64,000 bases of DNA from contig NZ_JAENJG010000001.1 in assembly GCF_016597785.1 (NCBI RefSeq), positions 620,001-684,000 of the forward strand, in the 5' to 3' direction. The DNA comes from Leucobacter sp. L43. GTDB taxonomy: Bacteria; Actinomycetota; Actinomycetes; Actinomycetales; Microbacteriaceae. Positions 1 to 9,160 of the stretch are shown in pieces. The notes beneath the pieces are model-generated. The model saw nothing but the letters and a program-made list of their open reading frames with translations, was not told the DNA's origin and ran no database searches. Both the position numbers and the translations under genes were made by a program. The stretch's first letter is position 1, and every line of letters begins with the position of its first letter.

Positions 1-22
1 GCGCGCCGCTCCGCGACCTCGA

Positions 23-1183
23 TCAGACTCGGCGCTCCAGCAGCACCATGACCTCCAGATGGCGGGTGTGCGGGAACATGTCGAACACCCGAGCGCCGCG
101 CACGCGCCAGGACGGCATCGCCGCGAGGTCGGCGGCGAGACTCTCCGGGTTGCAGCTCGAGTAGATGACGCGGTGCGCCGGTGCGCGCTCGATCCAGGCA
201 GCCAGCTCGGCACCGATGCCGCGTCGCGGCGGGTTGACGATGACGGTGTGCGGCGTCTCCTCCGCGGGAGCCCCGAGCGCGTAGGCCGTCGCGTCGGCGG
301 CGACGAACTCCGCCGCGATCCCGGCGTCTGCCGCGCTGCGCCTGGCCGATTCGACCGCGCTTTCGCTGATCTCCACCCCGAGCACGCGCGGCATCGCGGC
401 CGCTCCAGTGCGCGCGGCGGCGGCGCAGTGCAGTGCGAACCCCCCGACTCCGCAGTACAGGTCCCAGATCGAATCGGGGCCTTCCGAGGCGACCCAGTCG
501 GCGGCCTGCGCGTACAGCGCCCGCGCGACGGCGGTGTTCGTCTGGAAGAAGCTCTGCGGTCGCAGGTGCAGCGAGACGTCTCCCAGCCCCATCTCGAGAG
601 ATGACCCGAGCAGCAGCTCCTCTCGTTCCCCTTCCAGCACCGCCTTGTGCTCTGGCAGGAGGTTCACCGATACGACGGCGGCGCGCGGCACGCGTTCCAG
701 CAGGTCGGGGAGCGCCTTCCGCAGCACGTGCAGCGCTTGCTCGGTGCGCGTCACGAACCGCAGCATCAGGTCGCCCGAGGGCGCGAGGGTCAGGTGCACG
801 AATTTCAGCTCACCGCGACGGCGCGGCACATCGTACGGCGCCAGCCCCGTCGCCTCGATGAACGCGGCGAGCTGCGGGATGGCGTGTCGAATGCCCGGCT
901 CCTGTATCAGGCAGTCGCGCAGGTCGATCCCATCGCCGTCCCGTCCGAGGATGCCGAGCGTCACCGAACCGGGTCGCCCGCCGACCACGAGCTTCGCCTT
1001 GTTCCGGAAGTCGGCGGTGCCGCCGCGCACACTCGGCAACCACAGCGCCTCCGGCACCTGGGGCAGCAGCTGCCGGCAGCGCCGCTCCTTGTCGGTGAGC
1101 TGCGCGGGATACGGGGTCTCGATGAGCACGCACGACCGGCAGCGCCCCGCCTCGAAGTACGCGCAGTGCGGAAGAGTCGACAT
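23..1183 (-). CDS. rlmC: 23S rRNA (uracil-747-C5)-methyltransferase RlmC
   Basis: Makes 5-methyluridine in 23S rRNA, using S-adenosylmethionine, in the cytosol. The 386-residue protein has the iron-sulfur cysteines of the RlmC/RlmD family (C7, C15, C18 and C91), a SAM-binding motif DLYCGVGGF at about 241-249, the NPPR motif near 317 and the catalytic cysteine C344 in YSSCNP. It lacks the N-terminal TRAM domain of RlmD/TrmA-type enzymes, and its length and cysteine spacing fit RlmC. It ends 22 bases from the left edge and lies 8 bases upstream of, and in the opposite order to, the ferritin-like gene, whose stop it follows on the minus strand. Family assignment is strong; the exact uridine (747) is inferred from subfamily. 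Confidence 0.9.
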   Translation of the reverse strand: MSTLPHCAYFEAGRCRSCVLIETPYPAQLTDKERRCRQLLPQVPEALWLPSVRGGTADFRNKAKLVVGGRPGSVTLGILGRDGDGIDLRDCLIQEPGIRHAIPQLAAFIEATGLAPYDVPRRRGELKFVHLTLAPSGDLMLRFVTRTEQALHVLRKALPDLLERVPRAAVVSVNLLPEHKAVLEGEREELLLGSSLEMGLGDVSLHLRPQSFFQTNTAVARALYAQAADWVASEGPDSIWDLYCGVGGFALHCAAAARTGAAAMPRVLGVEISESAVESARRSAADAGIAAEFVAADATAYALGAPAEETPHTVIVNPPRRGIGAELAAWIERAPAHRVIYSSCNPESLAADLAAMPSWRVRGARVFDMFPHTRHLEVMVLLERRV

Positions 1184-1191
1184 CGGCGGCC

Positions 1192-1911
1192 TCAGGCGGT
1201 CAGCCCCAACCCGTCCATGCGGCGGATGTGGTCGGCGATCAGCTCGGTGAACACCGGTTCGACCTCGCTCGCGTCGAACTCGCGATGCTCGCTCAGCGAG
1301 AGGACGGCGCGGGAGACGAGCAGGGTGTCTCCGACCAGGCGTCTGCCCCAGACGGCGAGCCAGCTCGAGAGGAGTTCGTCGGCTGCGAGCGCATCCTCGA
1401 GCAGCGTCTTGAGCTCGGGTCGGCCCGTATCGTTGCGCAGGATCGCCGTCGCCTCACTGCGGTAGCCGTCCTTCAGCCCGCCGGCGAGGCTGGCGAAGAA
1501 GTCGTCGAAGAGCCCGCCCACCAGGTACAGGGAGAGCACGTGCTGATGCCAGTCGCCCGTGTCGATGCGTTCGACGTAGGAATCGATGACGGGCGAGAAG
1601 GGCTCCATGACGATGTGCGGCTCGTGCCCGCGTGAGCGGATCTCGCCGGTGAGCTGCTGGTGCTTCGCGAGCGTCTGCCCGGCCACGCGAGCCAGCACGT
1701 CTTTCGCCTCGAGCGACGGCGCTCCCGAGACCGCGCGCGTTGCGGCTTCGTACAGCTCGAGCTGCAGGTAGGCGGTCAAGCCGAGGAACGGCATGATCCC
1801 CGGAGCGAATTCGGCGAGCTCGACCCGCTCGGCCTCAGCGGCGTCTCCGCGCGAGCGCATCTTGCGCGCGGGCGCGTTCTTCCGGCGCAGGCCCTTGATC
1901 CACTCGAACAC
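1192..1911 (-). CDS. Ferritin-like fold protein (MiaE-like tRNA hydroxylase family)
   Basis: A 239-residue protein of the actinobacterial ferritin-like family related to MiaE-type tRNA hydroxylases. The mid-region is all-helical, with candidate diiron ligands in the segments LQLELYEAA, AKHQQLTGE and the DxxDDFFAS region. The first 25 residues are basic and probably disordered. It reads away from the DEAD-box helicase gene across a 143-bp divergent spacer, an arrangement I recall from other actinobacteria, and is followed by rlmC after 8 bases. Together they suggest an RNA-related neighbourhood (rRNA methylation, possible tRNA modification, RNA helicase). The fold is seen with fair confidence; the hydroxylase activity is inference. 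Confidence 0.7.
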   Translation of the reverse strand: MFEWIKGLRRKNAPARKMRSRGDAAEAERVELAEFAPGIMPFLGLTAYLQLELYEAATRAVSGAPSLEAKDVLARVAGQTLAKHQQLTGEIRSRGHEPHIVMEPFSPVIDSYVERIDTGDWHQHVLSLYLVGGLFDDFFASLAGGLKDGYRSEATAILRNDTGRPELKTLLEDALAADELLSSWLAVWGRRLVGDTLLVSRAVLSLSEHREFDASEVEPVFTELIADHIRRMDGLGLTA

Positions 1912-2054
1912 CCTGCCAGCTTACCGTCGTCGCGCGTCCGCCTTGGAATAGACTGGCGCCGAACGTACATCACCGCCGGAGCCATCGGAGCGCCGGCCGC
2001 TGCGCCTACTTCGATACGCGCGCGCAGCACCGCACCCATCGAATAGGACGCACC

Positions 2055-3692
2055 ATGACCACATTCCTCGAACTCGGCGTCGACCAGGACATGGTCGACT
2101 CTCTGACGGATCAGGGCATCATCGACGCCTTCCCGATCCAGGAGCAGACGATCCCCCTCGCCTTGTCGGGTCAGGACATCATCGGCCAGGCGAAGACCGG
2201 CACCGGGAAGACCTTCGGCTTCGGATTGCCGCTCCTGCAGCGCGTCGGGGCCGACCCCGTCGACGGGGTGCAGGCGCTCATCGTCGTACCGACTCGCGAG
2301 CTCGCCGTCCAGGTGTACGAGGATCTGGAGCTCGCCGCCAAGAACCGGGCCGCGACCGTGGTTCCGATCTACGGCGGCAAGGCGTACGAGGGCCAGATCG
2401 AGCAGCTCAAGGCGGGTGCTCAGGTCGTCGTCGGTACCCCCGGCCGTCTCCTCGACCTCGCGAACCAGCGGCTGCTCGATCTGAGCAAGGTCCGCGAGAT
2501 GGTGCTCGACGAGGCCGACAAGATGCTCGACCTCGGCTTCCTCGCCGATATCGAGAAGCTCTTCTCCCTCACGCCGCCAGTGCGCCACACGATGCTCTTC
2601 TCCGCGACGATGCCGGGAACGATCGTGACGCTCGCGCGTCGCTTCATGTCGAACCCGATCCACATCCGAGCGACCGACCCCGACGAGGGCGCGGCGCAGG
2701 CGAACATCGAGCACATCGTCTATCGCGCGCACTCCCTCGACAAGGACGAGGTGATCGGGCGCATCCTGCAGGCCGAGGGCCGTGGAAAGACCGTCGTCTT
2801 CATGCGCACGAAACGCGCTGCGGCGAAGCTGCAGGAAGAGCTCGTCGATCGCGGCTTCTCCGCCGTGTCGGTGCACGGCGACCTGAACCAGGAGCAGCGC
2901 GAACGAGCCATGGCGACGTTCAAGGCCGGCAAGAAGGACATCCTCATCGCGACCGACGTCGCCGCCCGCGGCATCGACGTCGACGACGTCACCCACGTGA
3001 TCAACCACACGGTTCCCGATGACGAGAAGACCTACCTGCACCGCGTGGGGCGGACGGGCCGAGCCGGACGCACCGGTATCGCCGTGACGTTCGTCGACTG
3101 GGACGACATGCACAAGTGGGCGCTGATCAACAAGGCGCTCGAATTCGGGATTCCCGAACCCCTCGAGACGTACTCCTCGTCGCCGCACCTGTTCGCCGAC
3201 CTCAAGATCCCGGAGGGCACCAAGGGCCGACTCAAGGCGACCCCGGTGAAGGATCGCGCCCCTCGCGAGCGCTCCGAGTCGCGCGGCGGCCGTACGGGTG
3301 GCGCCGATCGCGCAAGCAGTTCGGGAGCGAGCGGTTCGGGAGCGAGCGGTTCGGGAGCGAGCGGTGAAGGCGCCGGAGACGGCGCCCGCAAGCGCACTCG
3401 TCGACGCACGCGCAGCGCGAATCCCCTCGGGCAGGGCCGCCACGAGGCGCACGGACACGAGCAGCACGGCCACGACGCCGAGGGCGGCGGCGAGCCCGGC
3501 GCCCCGCTGACCCCGGCCGACGCGCTGGCAGCGTCGGGCGAGACCGCGCCGCCGAAGCGCCGCCGCCGTCGCCGTCGTGGCGGCTCGGGCTCTGGTGAGA
3601 GCACAGCTTCGGTGACGACTGCGGACGCGACCGCCGCCGAGGCGAAGCCCGGCGACGACGCCCCCGTGCAGGCGAGCGTCTCGGCCGAGTAA
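2055..3692 (+). CDS. DEAD-box ATP-dependent RNA helicase
   Basis: Unwinds or remodels RNA in an ATP-dependent way, probably in ribosome assembly or mRNA decay. The 545-residue protein has a Q motif (about 22-30), Walker A AKTGTGKT (46-53), PTRELA (79-84), TPGR (128-131), DEAD (152-155), SAT (about 184), then ARGIDV and HRVGRTGRAG in the second RecA domain. The last roughly 150 residues are a low-complexity, basic tail with Gly/Ser repeats and a run of arginines, typical of actinobacterial RhlE/CsdA-like helicases and likely to bind RNA. The ATG at 2055 starts MTTFLELGV. The tail contains an exact triple DNA repeat listed separately. Confidence 0.93.
   Translation: MTTFLELGVDQDMVDSLTDQGIIDAFPIQEQTIPLALSGQDIIGQAKTGTGKTFGFGLPLLQRVGADPVDGVQALIVVPTRELAVQVYEDLELAAKNRAATVVPIYGGKAYEGQIEQLKAGAQVVVGTPGRLLDLANQRLLDLSKVREMVLDEADKMLDLGFLADIEKLFSLTPPVRHTMLFSATMPGTIVTLARRFMSNPIHIRATDPDEGAAQANIEHIVYRAHSLDKDEVIGRILQAEGRGKTVVFMRTKRAAAKLQEELVDRGFSAVSVHGDLNQEQRERAMATFKAGKKDILIATDVAARGIDVDDVTHVINHTVPDDEKTYLHRVGRTGRAGRTGIAVTFVDWDDMHKWALINKALEFGIPEPLETYSSSPHLFADLKIPEGTKGRLKATPVKDRAPRERSESRGGRTGGADRASSSGASGSGASGSGASGEGAGDGARKRTRRRTRSANPLGQGRHEAHGHEQHGHDAEGGGEPGAPLTPADALAASGETAPPKRRRRRRRGGSGSGESTASVTTADATAAEAKPGDDAPVQASVSAE
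3320..3364 (+). repeat. Three exact 15-bp tandem repeats inside the helicase tail
   Basis: The unit TTCGGGAGCGAGCGG occurs three times without mismatch (3320-3334, 3335-3349, 3350-3364). It encodes repeated Gly-Ala-Ser-Gly-Ser and keeps the frame, so copy-number change would lengthen or shorten the disordered linker without breaking the gene. Confidence 0.9.
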
Positions 3693-3799
3693 CCCCGCCG
3701 GGCTGCGGGAGGGCTTTCGAGCTTCGCCCGCTGCCCGCGCGAGCGACCTCGATGCGGTCGGTGACCACCGGTCGCCGCCCGCATCGCGCCCGCGAAGCG

Positions 3800-4654
3800 C
3801 TACCGCGGTACGGCGAGCCCCTCGCGCAGACGGGCCACCGTATCGAGCTCCGTCACCTGCTGTCCGAGGAGGTTCGGTTTCCCGGCTCCGTGGTAATCGC
3901 TCGAGCCCGTCGCGACGAGGCCGAGCTTCGATGCAGCTGCGATGATGGGCGGGAGCCAGTCCTCGCGGTGCTCGGGGTGCCGCAGCTCGACTCCGAACAG
4001 ACCGGCGTTCGCCAGCTCCGCGAGCTCGCGCGGCGCGACCGGAGTGCGCTGCCGGAACGCTGCGGGATGCGCGAGCACCGCCGCACCGCCCGCCGCCCGC
4101 ACCATGCGTATCGCATCGACGGTCTCGATGGCGTCCGTGCCGAGGTAGTAGGGCGAACGCGGGTGCAGCAGCTCGGAGAACACGGTGCTGCGATCCGGGA
4201 AGTAGCCAGCGGCCACGAGGGCGTCTGCGATGTGGGGGCGTCCCACCGTGCGCGCGTCCTCCTCCCCCATCACGGCTTCCCAGGTGATGGCGTAGTCGGC
4301 TGAGACGAGGCGCACCATCTCCCGCGCCCGAGTCAACCGGGAGCGGCGCACCTGCGCGAGCGCGTCGAACAGTTCGCCGGCGAGCGGAGCGATGCCGTAG
4401 CCGAGGAGGTGCCGCGACTTGCCGTTGTGCTTGGTGGTGATCTCGATGCCGGGGAGAAAGTCGATTCCGGCCGCTTCCGCGGCGTCGCGCGCCTCGTCCC
4501 AGCCGTCGATCGTGTCGTGGTCCGTGAGGGCGAACCCCGCGAGCCCGAGGTCGGCGGCTTCCCGCGCGATCTCGCCCGGCCTGGTCGTGCCGTCGGAGAA
4601 GACCGAGTGCGTGTGCAGATCGAAGCCGGCCTGCGCCACCACGGATTCCGTCAT
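3800..4654 (-). CDS. PHP-domain phosphoesterase
   Basis: A 284-residue member of the polymerase-and-histidinol-phosphatase family, probably a nucleotide or 3',5'-nucleoside bisphosphate phosphatase of the TrpH/YciV group. The N-terminal metal site is clear: DLHTHSVFSDG at about 12-22 (HxH) and LTDHDTIDGW at about 42-51, followed by GIEITT, further histidines in VLAHPAAF and the C-terminal SSDYHG (D, H). Length matches TrpH-like proteins. It reads convergently towards the helicase gene and is divergent from the aminopeptidase gene across 43 bases, so the two promoters must overlap. The substrate cannot be told from sequence. Confidence 0.85.
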   Translation of the reverse strand: MTESVVAQAGFDLHTHSVFSDGTTRPGEIAREAADLGLAGFALTDHDTIDGWDEARDAAEAAGIDFLPGIEITTKHNGKSRHLLGYGIAPLAGELFDALAQVRRSRLTRAREMVRLVSADYAITWEAVMGEEDARTVGRPHIADALVAAGYFPDRSTVFSELLHPRSPYYLGTDAIETVDAIRMVRAAGGAAVLAHPAAFRQRTPVAPRELAELANAGLFGVELRHPEHREDWLPPIIAAASKLGLVATGSSDYHGAGKPNLLGQQVTELDTVARLREGLAVPR

Positions 4655-4697
4655 CCTGTCATCTTACGGCTCGGCCGGAGGATGAGAGGATGGACGC

Positions 4698-6086
4698 ATG
4701 ACCGACAGCGCGCAGTCCACTCACGAGGTGGAGATCGACAACAGCAACCGGAGCACCACGCCGCAGAGCGACGCGTTCGTGGAGTACCTCTCGACGCAGT
4801 GGGCGGATCGCCCGGAGACCCTCCCGGAGGCTTGGCCGGTCGCCGTCCACGCTGCGGCTCGGCGGCGGGCGTTCTCAGCGCACTTCCCCGGTGAGCGCGT
4901 CGTCGTCGCCGCCGGCGCCATGAAACAGCGTTCAAACGACACCTTCTACCAGTACCGTGCGCACAGTGCGTTCGCGCACCTCACCGGCTGGGGCTCGGCG
5001 AGCGAGCCGGGCGCCGTGCTCGTGTTCGAACCGCGCGACGGCGGGCACGACGCCACGGTGTACTTCCGCGAGCGAGCGGGACGCGACAGCGACGAGTTCT
5101 TCGCGAACCCCGAGATCGGCGAGTTCTGGATCGGCCCGCGTCCGTCATTGGAACAGGTTGCAGCCGCTCTCGGCGTCACCACCGCACCGCTCGACGCCTT
5201 CCTGGCGGGGCGCGACGACCGCACGCTGGACGACCACGAGGTGGCTCGCGTCGCCTCCGAGCTGCGCCTGGTCAAAGACGCGTACGAATTGGCGCAGATG
5301 CAGTCCGCCGTCGACGCGACCGCGCAGGGCTTCGACGACGTGCTCGCCGCACTGCCGAGGGCGAGCGCGCATCCGCGCGGCGAGCGCGTCGTTGAAGGCG
5401 TGTTCAACCAGCGAGCCCGCCTCGAGGGCAACACGGTCGGATACGAGACGATCGCGGCCTCCGGCCCTCATGCGTGCACGCTCCACTGGATTCAGAACGA
5501 CGGCGCCGTGCGCGAGGGCGACCTGCTGCTGCTCGATGCCGGCGTCGAGCTCGACAGTCTGTACACCGCCGACATCACGCGCACGGTTCCGATCTCGGGA
5601 GCCTTCACCGACGTGCAGCGCCGCGTGTACGACGCGGTGCTCGAGGCTGCCGATGCTGCGCGCGCCATCGTACGGCCCGGCATCCGATTCCGCGATGTGC
5701 ACGCCGCCGCGATGGAGGTCGTCGAGCGCCGCACCCGCGAGTGGGGATTCCTTCCCGAGGAGGACGGCACCGCCTACTACCGTCGATACATGGTGCACGG
5801 AACGAGCCATCACCTCGGCATGGACGTGCACGACTGCGCGCAGGCCCGCCGCGACATGTACATGGACGGCATCCTGGAGCCCGGCATGGTCTTCACGATC
5901 GAGCCGGGGCTCTACTTCCAGCCCGACGATCTCACCGTGCCCGAGGAGTACCGCGGTATCGGCGTGCGCATCGAGGACGACATCGTCGTCACCGAGAGCG
6001 GCTGCATCAACCTCTCCGCTGAGATTCCCCGCACGGCGCGGGAGGTCGAAGCCTGGGTGCAGGGATACCGCGGATCGGGCAGCTAG
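4698..6086 (+). CDS. Aminopeptidase P family protein (Xaa-Pro aminopeptidase)
   Basis: Removes N-terminal residues that precede proline; a cytosolic M24B metallopeptidase. The 462-residue protein has an N-terminal creatinase-like domain (about 45-180) and the C-terminal pita-bread fold. All five dinuclear metal ligands are visible: Asp in LLDAGVELDS, Asp in YTADITRT, His in VHGTSHHLG, Glu in FTIEPGLYF and Glu in VRIEDDIVV. Length and motif order match E. coli PepP. The ATG at 4698 opens a hydrophilic extension of about 30 residues. The secreted-protein gene follows after 11 bases and may be cotranscribed. Confidence 0.92.
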   Translation: MTDSAQSTHEVEIDNSNRSTTPQSDAFVEYLSTQWADRPETLPEAWPVAVHAAARRRAFSAHFPGERVVVAAGAMKQRSNDTFYQYRAHSAFAHLTGWGSASEPGAVLVFEPRDGGHDATVYFRERAGRDSDEFFANPEIGEFWIGPRPSLEQVAAALGVTTAPLDAFLAGRDDRTLDDHEVARVASELRLVKDAYELAQMQSAVDATAQGFDDVLAALPRASAHPRGERVVEGVFNQRARLEGNTVGYETIAASGPHACTLHWIQNDGAVREGDLLLLDAGVELDSLYTADITRTVPISGAFTDVQRRVYDAVLEAADAARAIVRPGIRFRDVHAAAMEVVERRTREWGFLPEEDGTAYYRRYMVHGTSHHLGMDVHDCAQARRDMYMDGILEPGMVFTIEPGLYFQPDDLTVPEEYRGIGVRIEDDIVVTESGCINLSAEIPRTAREVEAWVQGYRGSGS

Positions 6087-6097
6087 ACTCTGTGCCC

Positions 6098-6667
6098 ATG
6101 GCTTCCGGTTCGGCGCACTCGGGCGATGCGCGGCGCACCCTCACTCGCTCCGCAGGCGCGACGATGACCGCGGCGCTGCTGCTGGGCACGACCGCCCTCG
6201 CCCCGTTCTCGATGACGGCGGCGTTCGCCGACGCCGGGGCGCCCGGCTCGGCCGCCCAGGAGCACGGGCAGTCGCTCGATTCGACAGTCGGGGTGAGCGA
6301 GACCCCGGCCGTCGGCGTGGACGTACCGGTGTCGGAGACCGCGCCGGCAGCTCAGGAGAAGCGCGGAACGGCCGAGAAGGCCGAGCGATCGGCGCTGTTC
6401 ACCCTGGAGCAGTTCCTCTTCAGCGGAGTGATCAACTGGGGCGGGTACCGCTTCACCTTCTACAGCCAGAAGGTGCTCCCGGGGTCGGGTCTCGCGATTC
6501 CCGGTCGTCACGTCAACGAGGGCGGATACGTGAGCGACGCCGACGGCTACATCGTGCTCGCCGGCGACGCCCCCAAGGGGACCGTGTTCGAAACGCCGTT
6601 CGGGTACCAGGGCAAGATCTACGACCGCGGTACGGTCGGCAACCATCTGGACGTCTACATCGAGTGA
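6098..6667 (+). CDS. Small secreted protein with conserved C-terminal domain, function unknown
   Basis: 189 residues. After a hydrophilic start (MASGSAHSGDARRTL) comes a hydrophobic signal segment ending in AAFADAG (signal peptidase I site, about residue 42), then a Ser/Thr/Ala/Pro-rich linker with repeated VSET motifs, and a compact aromatic C-terminal domain of about 80 residues containing NWGGYRFTFYSQ, IPGRHV, DGYIVLAGD, GTVFETPFG and NHLDVYIE. From memory, this pattern resembles a domain at the C-terminus of many Firmicutes cell-surface proteins. That is recollection, not a search result. The ATG at 6098 is preferred over a GTG at 6092. It ends convergently with the YchJ gene. Confidence 0.6.
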   Translation: MASGSAHSGDARRTLTRSAGATMTAALLLGTTALAPFSMTAAFADAGAPGSAAQEHGQSLDSTVGVSETPAVGVDVPVSETAPAAQEKRGTAEKAERSALFTLEQFLFSGVINWGGYRFTFYSQKVLPGSGLAIPGRHVNEGGYVSDADGYIVLAGDAPKGTVFETPFGYQGKIYDRGTVGNHLDVYIE

Positions 6668-6712
6668 TGCCGCACCCCCGACACGGCGCACGAACCACGG
6701 CGTCCTGATGCG

Positions 6713-7099
6713 TTACAGCATGTCGCCATCCACGTAGACCCAGCGGTGATCCGGGCCGGATCGGCGGAACCGGCTGCGTTCCCGCAGTTCGATCCGCCCC
6801 TCCGGCCCGCGCGCGACCGCCGTGTACGTCACCAGACCGGTGTCGTCGAAGGGTCCGCCGCCCGTCGTGTGCTCGACGAACAGCCGTTGCCAGGCAGTAC
6901 CGTCATCGAGATCCAGCGACGCCGGTCGGGTCGACGGGTCCCACGTCGTGAGCAGGTACTGCGCGTCTCCGACCGCGAACGCGCTGTATCGCGAACGCAT
7001 CAGCCGTTCCGCGGTCGGCGCGCGGTCGCCCGCGTGCAGCGGTGCGCAGCATTCGGCGAAGTCGACCCCTCGGCCGCACGGGCAGGGCTGCGCCGTCAC
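6713..7099 (-). CDS. YchJ family protein (SEC-C motif)
   Basis: A 128-residue protein of the YchJ/UPF0225 family. The N-terminus CPCGRGVDFAECCAPLH is a SEC-C zinc-binding motif (CPCG...CC.PLH). It is followed by the conserved LMRSRYSAFAVGDAQYLLTTW block and a C-terminal NTF2-like half with EHTTG, VTYTAVARG and RERSRF. The role of the family is not known to me; zinc binding is established for the motif. The start overlaps the stop of the upstream DUF885 gene by four bases (positions 7096-7099), so translation of the two is probably coupled. Confidence 0.85.
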   Translation of the reverse strand: MTAQPCPCGRGVDFAECCAPLHAGDRAPTAERLMRSRYSAFAVGDAQYLLTTWDPSTRPASLDLDDGTAWQRLFVEHTTGGGPFDDTGLVTYTAVARGPEGRIELRERSRFRRSGPDHRWVYVDGDML

Positions 7100-8784
7100 C
7101 CGCCGAGCCCGCCCCGCAGCGCCCGCTCGAGCGTGTCCAGCCGTACGCCGCCGAGCGCGAGGGCGTCGCGGTGGAAGGCGCGGATGTCGAAGGTCTCACC
7201 AGCGGTCGACGCGCGAGCGGCGGCTTCGTCGCGCAGGCGCTCCCAGATCCGTTGCCCCACCTTGTACGACGGTGCCTGACCGGCCCATCCGAGGTAGCGC
7301 AGCACTTCGAAGCGCACGAAACCGTCGTTCATGTTCACGTTGTCGGCGAGGAACCCGAAGGCGTACTCGCCATCCCATGTGCCCCCATCCGGGCGCCGCT
7401 TGCCGAGATGCACCCCGATGTCGAGCACGACGCGCGCCGCACGCAGGCGCTGACCGTCCAGCATGCCGAGGCGATCCGCGGGGTCATCGAGGTAGCCCAG
7501 CTGCTCCATGAGCCGCTCGGCGTACAGCGCCCATCCCTCGGCGTGCCCGGAGGTTCCGGCGAGTTGGCGGCGCCACTCGTTGAGGGAGCCGCGGTTGACG
7601 ACCGCCTGGCCGATCTGCAGATGATGGCCGGGGACGCCCTCGTGGTAGACCGTCGTCAATTCTCGCCAGGTGTCGAATTCGGTGACCCCCACCGGCACAG
7701 ACCACCACATGCGGCCCGGGCGCGAGAAATCGTCGCTCGGCCCCGTGTAGTAGATGCCGCCCTCCTGCGTGGGCGCGATGCGGCATTCGAGGGTGCGGAT
7801 CTCGTCGGGAACCTCGAATTGCGTACCGGCGAGTTCGGCAACGGCGCGGTCGCTGGTCTCCTGCATCCACCGCTGCAGAGCGGCCGTTCCGTGGAGCTTG
7901 CGAGACGCGTCTCGATCCAGTTTCGCAATGGCTTCGGCAACGATGCCAGGCCTCGGCACCCCGCCGACGATCTCGGCGGCGGCTCGCTCCTGCTCGGAGA
8001 CCATTCGAGCGAGTTCATCGAGACCCCACGCATACGTCTCATCGAGGTCGATCTTCGCCCCGAGGAACGCCTCCGAGGCGAGCTCGTACCGGTCACGACC
8101 GAATGCGTCGTTCTCGGGTGCGTGCGGTGCGACCTCCCGCTCGAGGAAGTCTGCGAGTTCCGCATACGCGCTCGCTGCGCCCGCCGCCGCCGCTGCGAGT
8201 TCGATCGCCGATTCCGCGGGCGTGGTCGACGACCCTGCGAGTCGGCCGAAGAAGCCGAGGTCCTCAGGAGTCCCCGCCGTGCGTCGTGCCTGCGCAGCGA
8301 CCTCCTCGACCTGGCGAACCGCCGGCACGAGACCCTGACGCACGCCGTCCGCGAGCGTTTCGCGGTATCCCGCGAGCGCCGCTGGCACCTCGCGCAGGCG
8401 GCTGGCGACGTGCGACCAGTCGGCCTCGGACTCGGTCGGCATGAGATCGAAGACGTCTCGAATGTTCTGCGACGGCGACGCGATGACGTTGAGGTCGCGG
8501 AGGTGCTCGCCGGCGTCGTGCTGCGTCAGCGCCAACCGCAGCTCGGCCTCGAGGTCGGCGCGGGTCACGGCGTCGACGGCATCGGCAGGGGCGACGGCGA
8601 CGAGTTCTGCCAGTGTGCGGCGCTGGTCGGCCGCCAGGGCGTCGTGCCCGGCCGGGGAGAGATCGGGCAGACCATCGCCCGGCCGGCCGATGTACGTGCC
8701 GACCGTCGGGTCGTGCTCGACGAGGGTGTCGACCCACCCCTCGGCGATGCGATCGATCGCGGTCTGCTCGCGTTGTTCAGTCAT
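7096..8784 (-). CDS. DUF885 domain protein (putative metallo-hydrolase)
   Basis: A 562-residue DUF885 protein, the usual length for the family. The hallmark YHEGVPGHHLQIGQ motif, with a zinc-peptidase-like HE..xxHH pattern, lies at about 375-390. A second conserved block is NEWRRQLAGTSGHAEGWALYAERLM. No signal peptide is seen, so it is probably cytosolic. DUF885 proteins are generally treated as putative zinc carboxypeptidases or dipeptidases, and the activity here is inference. It is the first gene of a pair with YchJ (4-base overlap) and is divergent from the 74-residue membrane protein gene. Confidence 0.85.
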   Translation of the reverse strand: MTEQREQTAIDRIAEGWVDTLVEHDPTVGTYIGRPGDGLPDLSPAGHDALAADQRRTLAELVAVAPADAVDAVTRADLEAELRLALTQHDAGEHLRDLNVIASPSQNIRDVFDLMPTESEADWSHVASRLREVPAALAGYRETLADGVRQGLVPAVRQVEEVAAQARRTAGTPEDLGFFGRLAGSSTTPAESAIELAAAAAGAASAYAELADFLEREVAPHAPENDAFGRDRYELASEAFLGAKIDLDETYAWGLDELARMVSEQERAAAEIVGGVPRPGIVAEAIAKLDRDASRKLHGTAALQRWMQETSDRAVAELAGTQFEVPDEIRTLECRIAPTQEGGIYYTGPSDDFSRPGRMWWSVPVGVTEFDTWRELTTVYHEGVPGHHLQIGQAVVNRGSLNEWRRQLAGTSGHAEGWALYAERLMEQLGYLDDPADRLGMLDGQRLRAARVVLDIGVHLGKRRPDGGTWDGEYAFGFLADNVNMNDGFVRFEVLRYLGWAGQAPSYKVGQRIWERLRDEAAARASTAGETFDIRAFHRDALALGGVRLDTLERALRGGLGG

Positions 8785-8916
8785 GCTTCTACGCTAGAGC
8801 GTCACCCTCCGCGTATTCCGTACGACGCGGCGGCCGGGCGCGAACCCGTCCGGCCCTCACGCTAGACTGGTTGCATTCGCCGCGCAGCCGCGCGCCCGCA
8901 CGCTTGAGGAGTATTC

Positions 8917-9141
8917 GTGAAGATCCGCACCCGCATCGCCACCGCCGTGACTGTCGCGCTCGCTTCGGTCTTCTTCGCTGCTCCCGCGTTCGCGAGCGGC
9001 GGCGGCGACAGCACCGACTCGATGCTGTCGAGTGCCGGAGATCCCGTGAACATCGCGGGGATCGCAGCCGTTGGCATCGTCCTGCTGCTCATCGTGCTGG
9101 TCAGCTCGAAGCTCGTGGGCGATCTCTTCGAGAAGAAGTAA
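8917..9141 (+). CDS. Small exported or membrane protein, unknown function
   Basis: 74 residues from a GTG start preceded by GAGGAG. The sequence has a basic start MKIRTRI, a hydrophobic signal segment ending in APAFASG, a short Gly/Ser/Asp-rich stretch, a second hydrophobic helix (IAGIAAVGIVLLLIVLV, about 47-63) and a charged end (FEKK). The likely topology is a cleaved signal peptide plus one transmembrane helix with a short cytosolic tail. It is followed by a strong terminator, so it appears to be a monocistronic unit. I do not recognise a family. Confidence 0.65.
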   Translation: MKIRTRIATAVTVALASVFFAAPAFASGGGDSTDSMLSSAGDPVNIAGIAAVGIVLLLIVLVSSKLVGDLFEKK

Positions 9142-9160
9142 GCGGCGACCCAGCCATAGT

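Noticed and set aside
1776-3473. Open frame of 565 codons on the minus strand over the DEAD-box helicase and ferritin-like genes
   Set aside because: It is composed of low-complexity shadows of two recognised genes.
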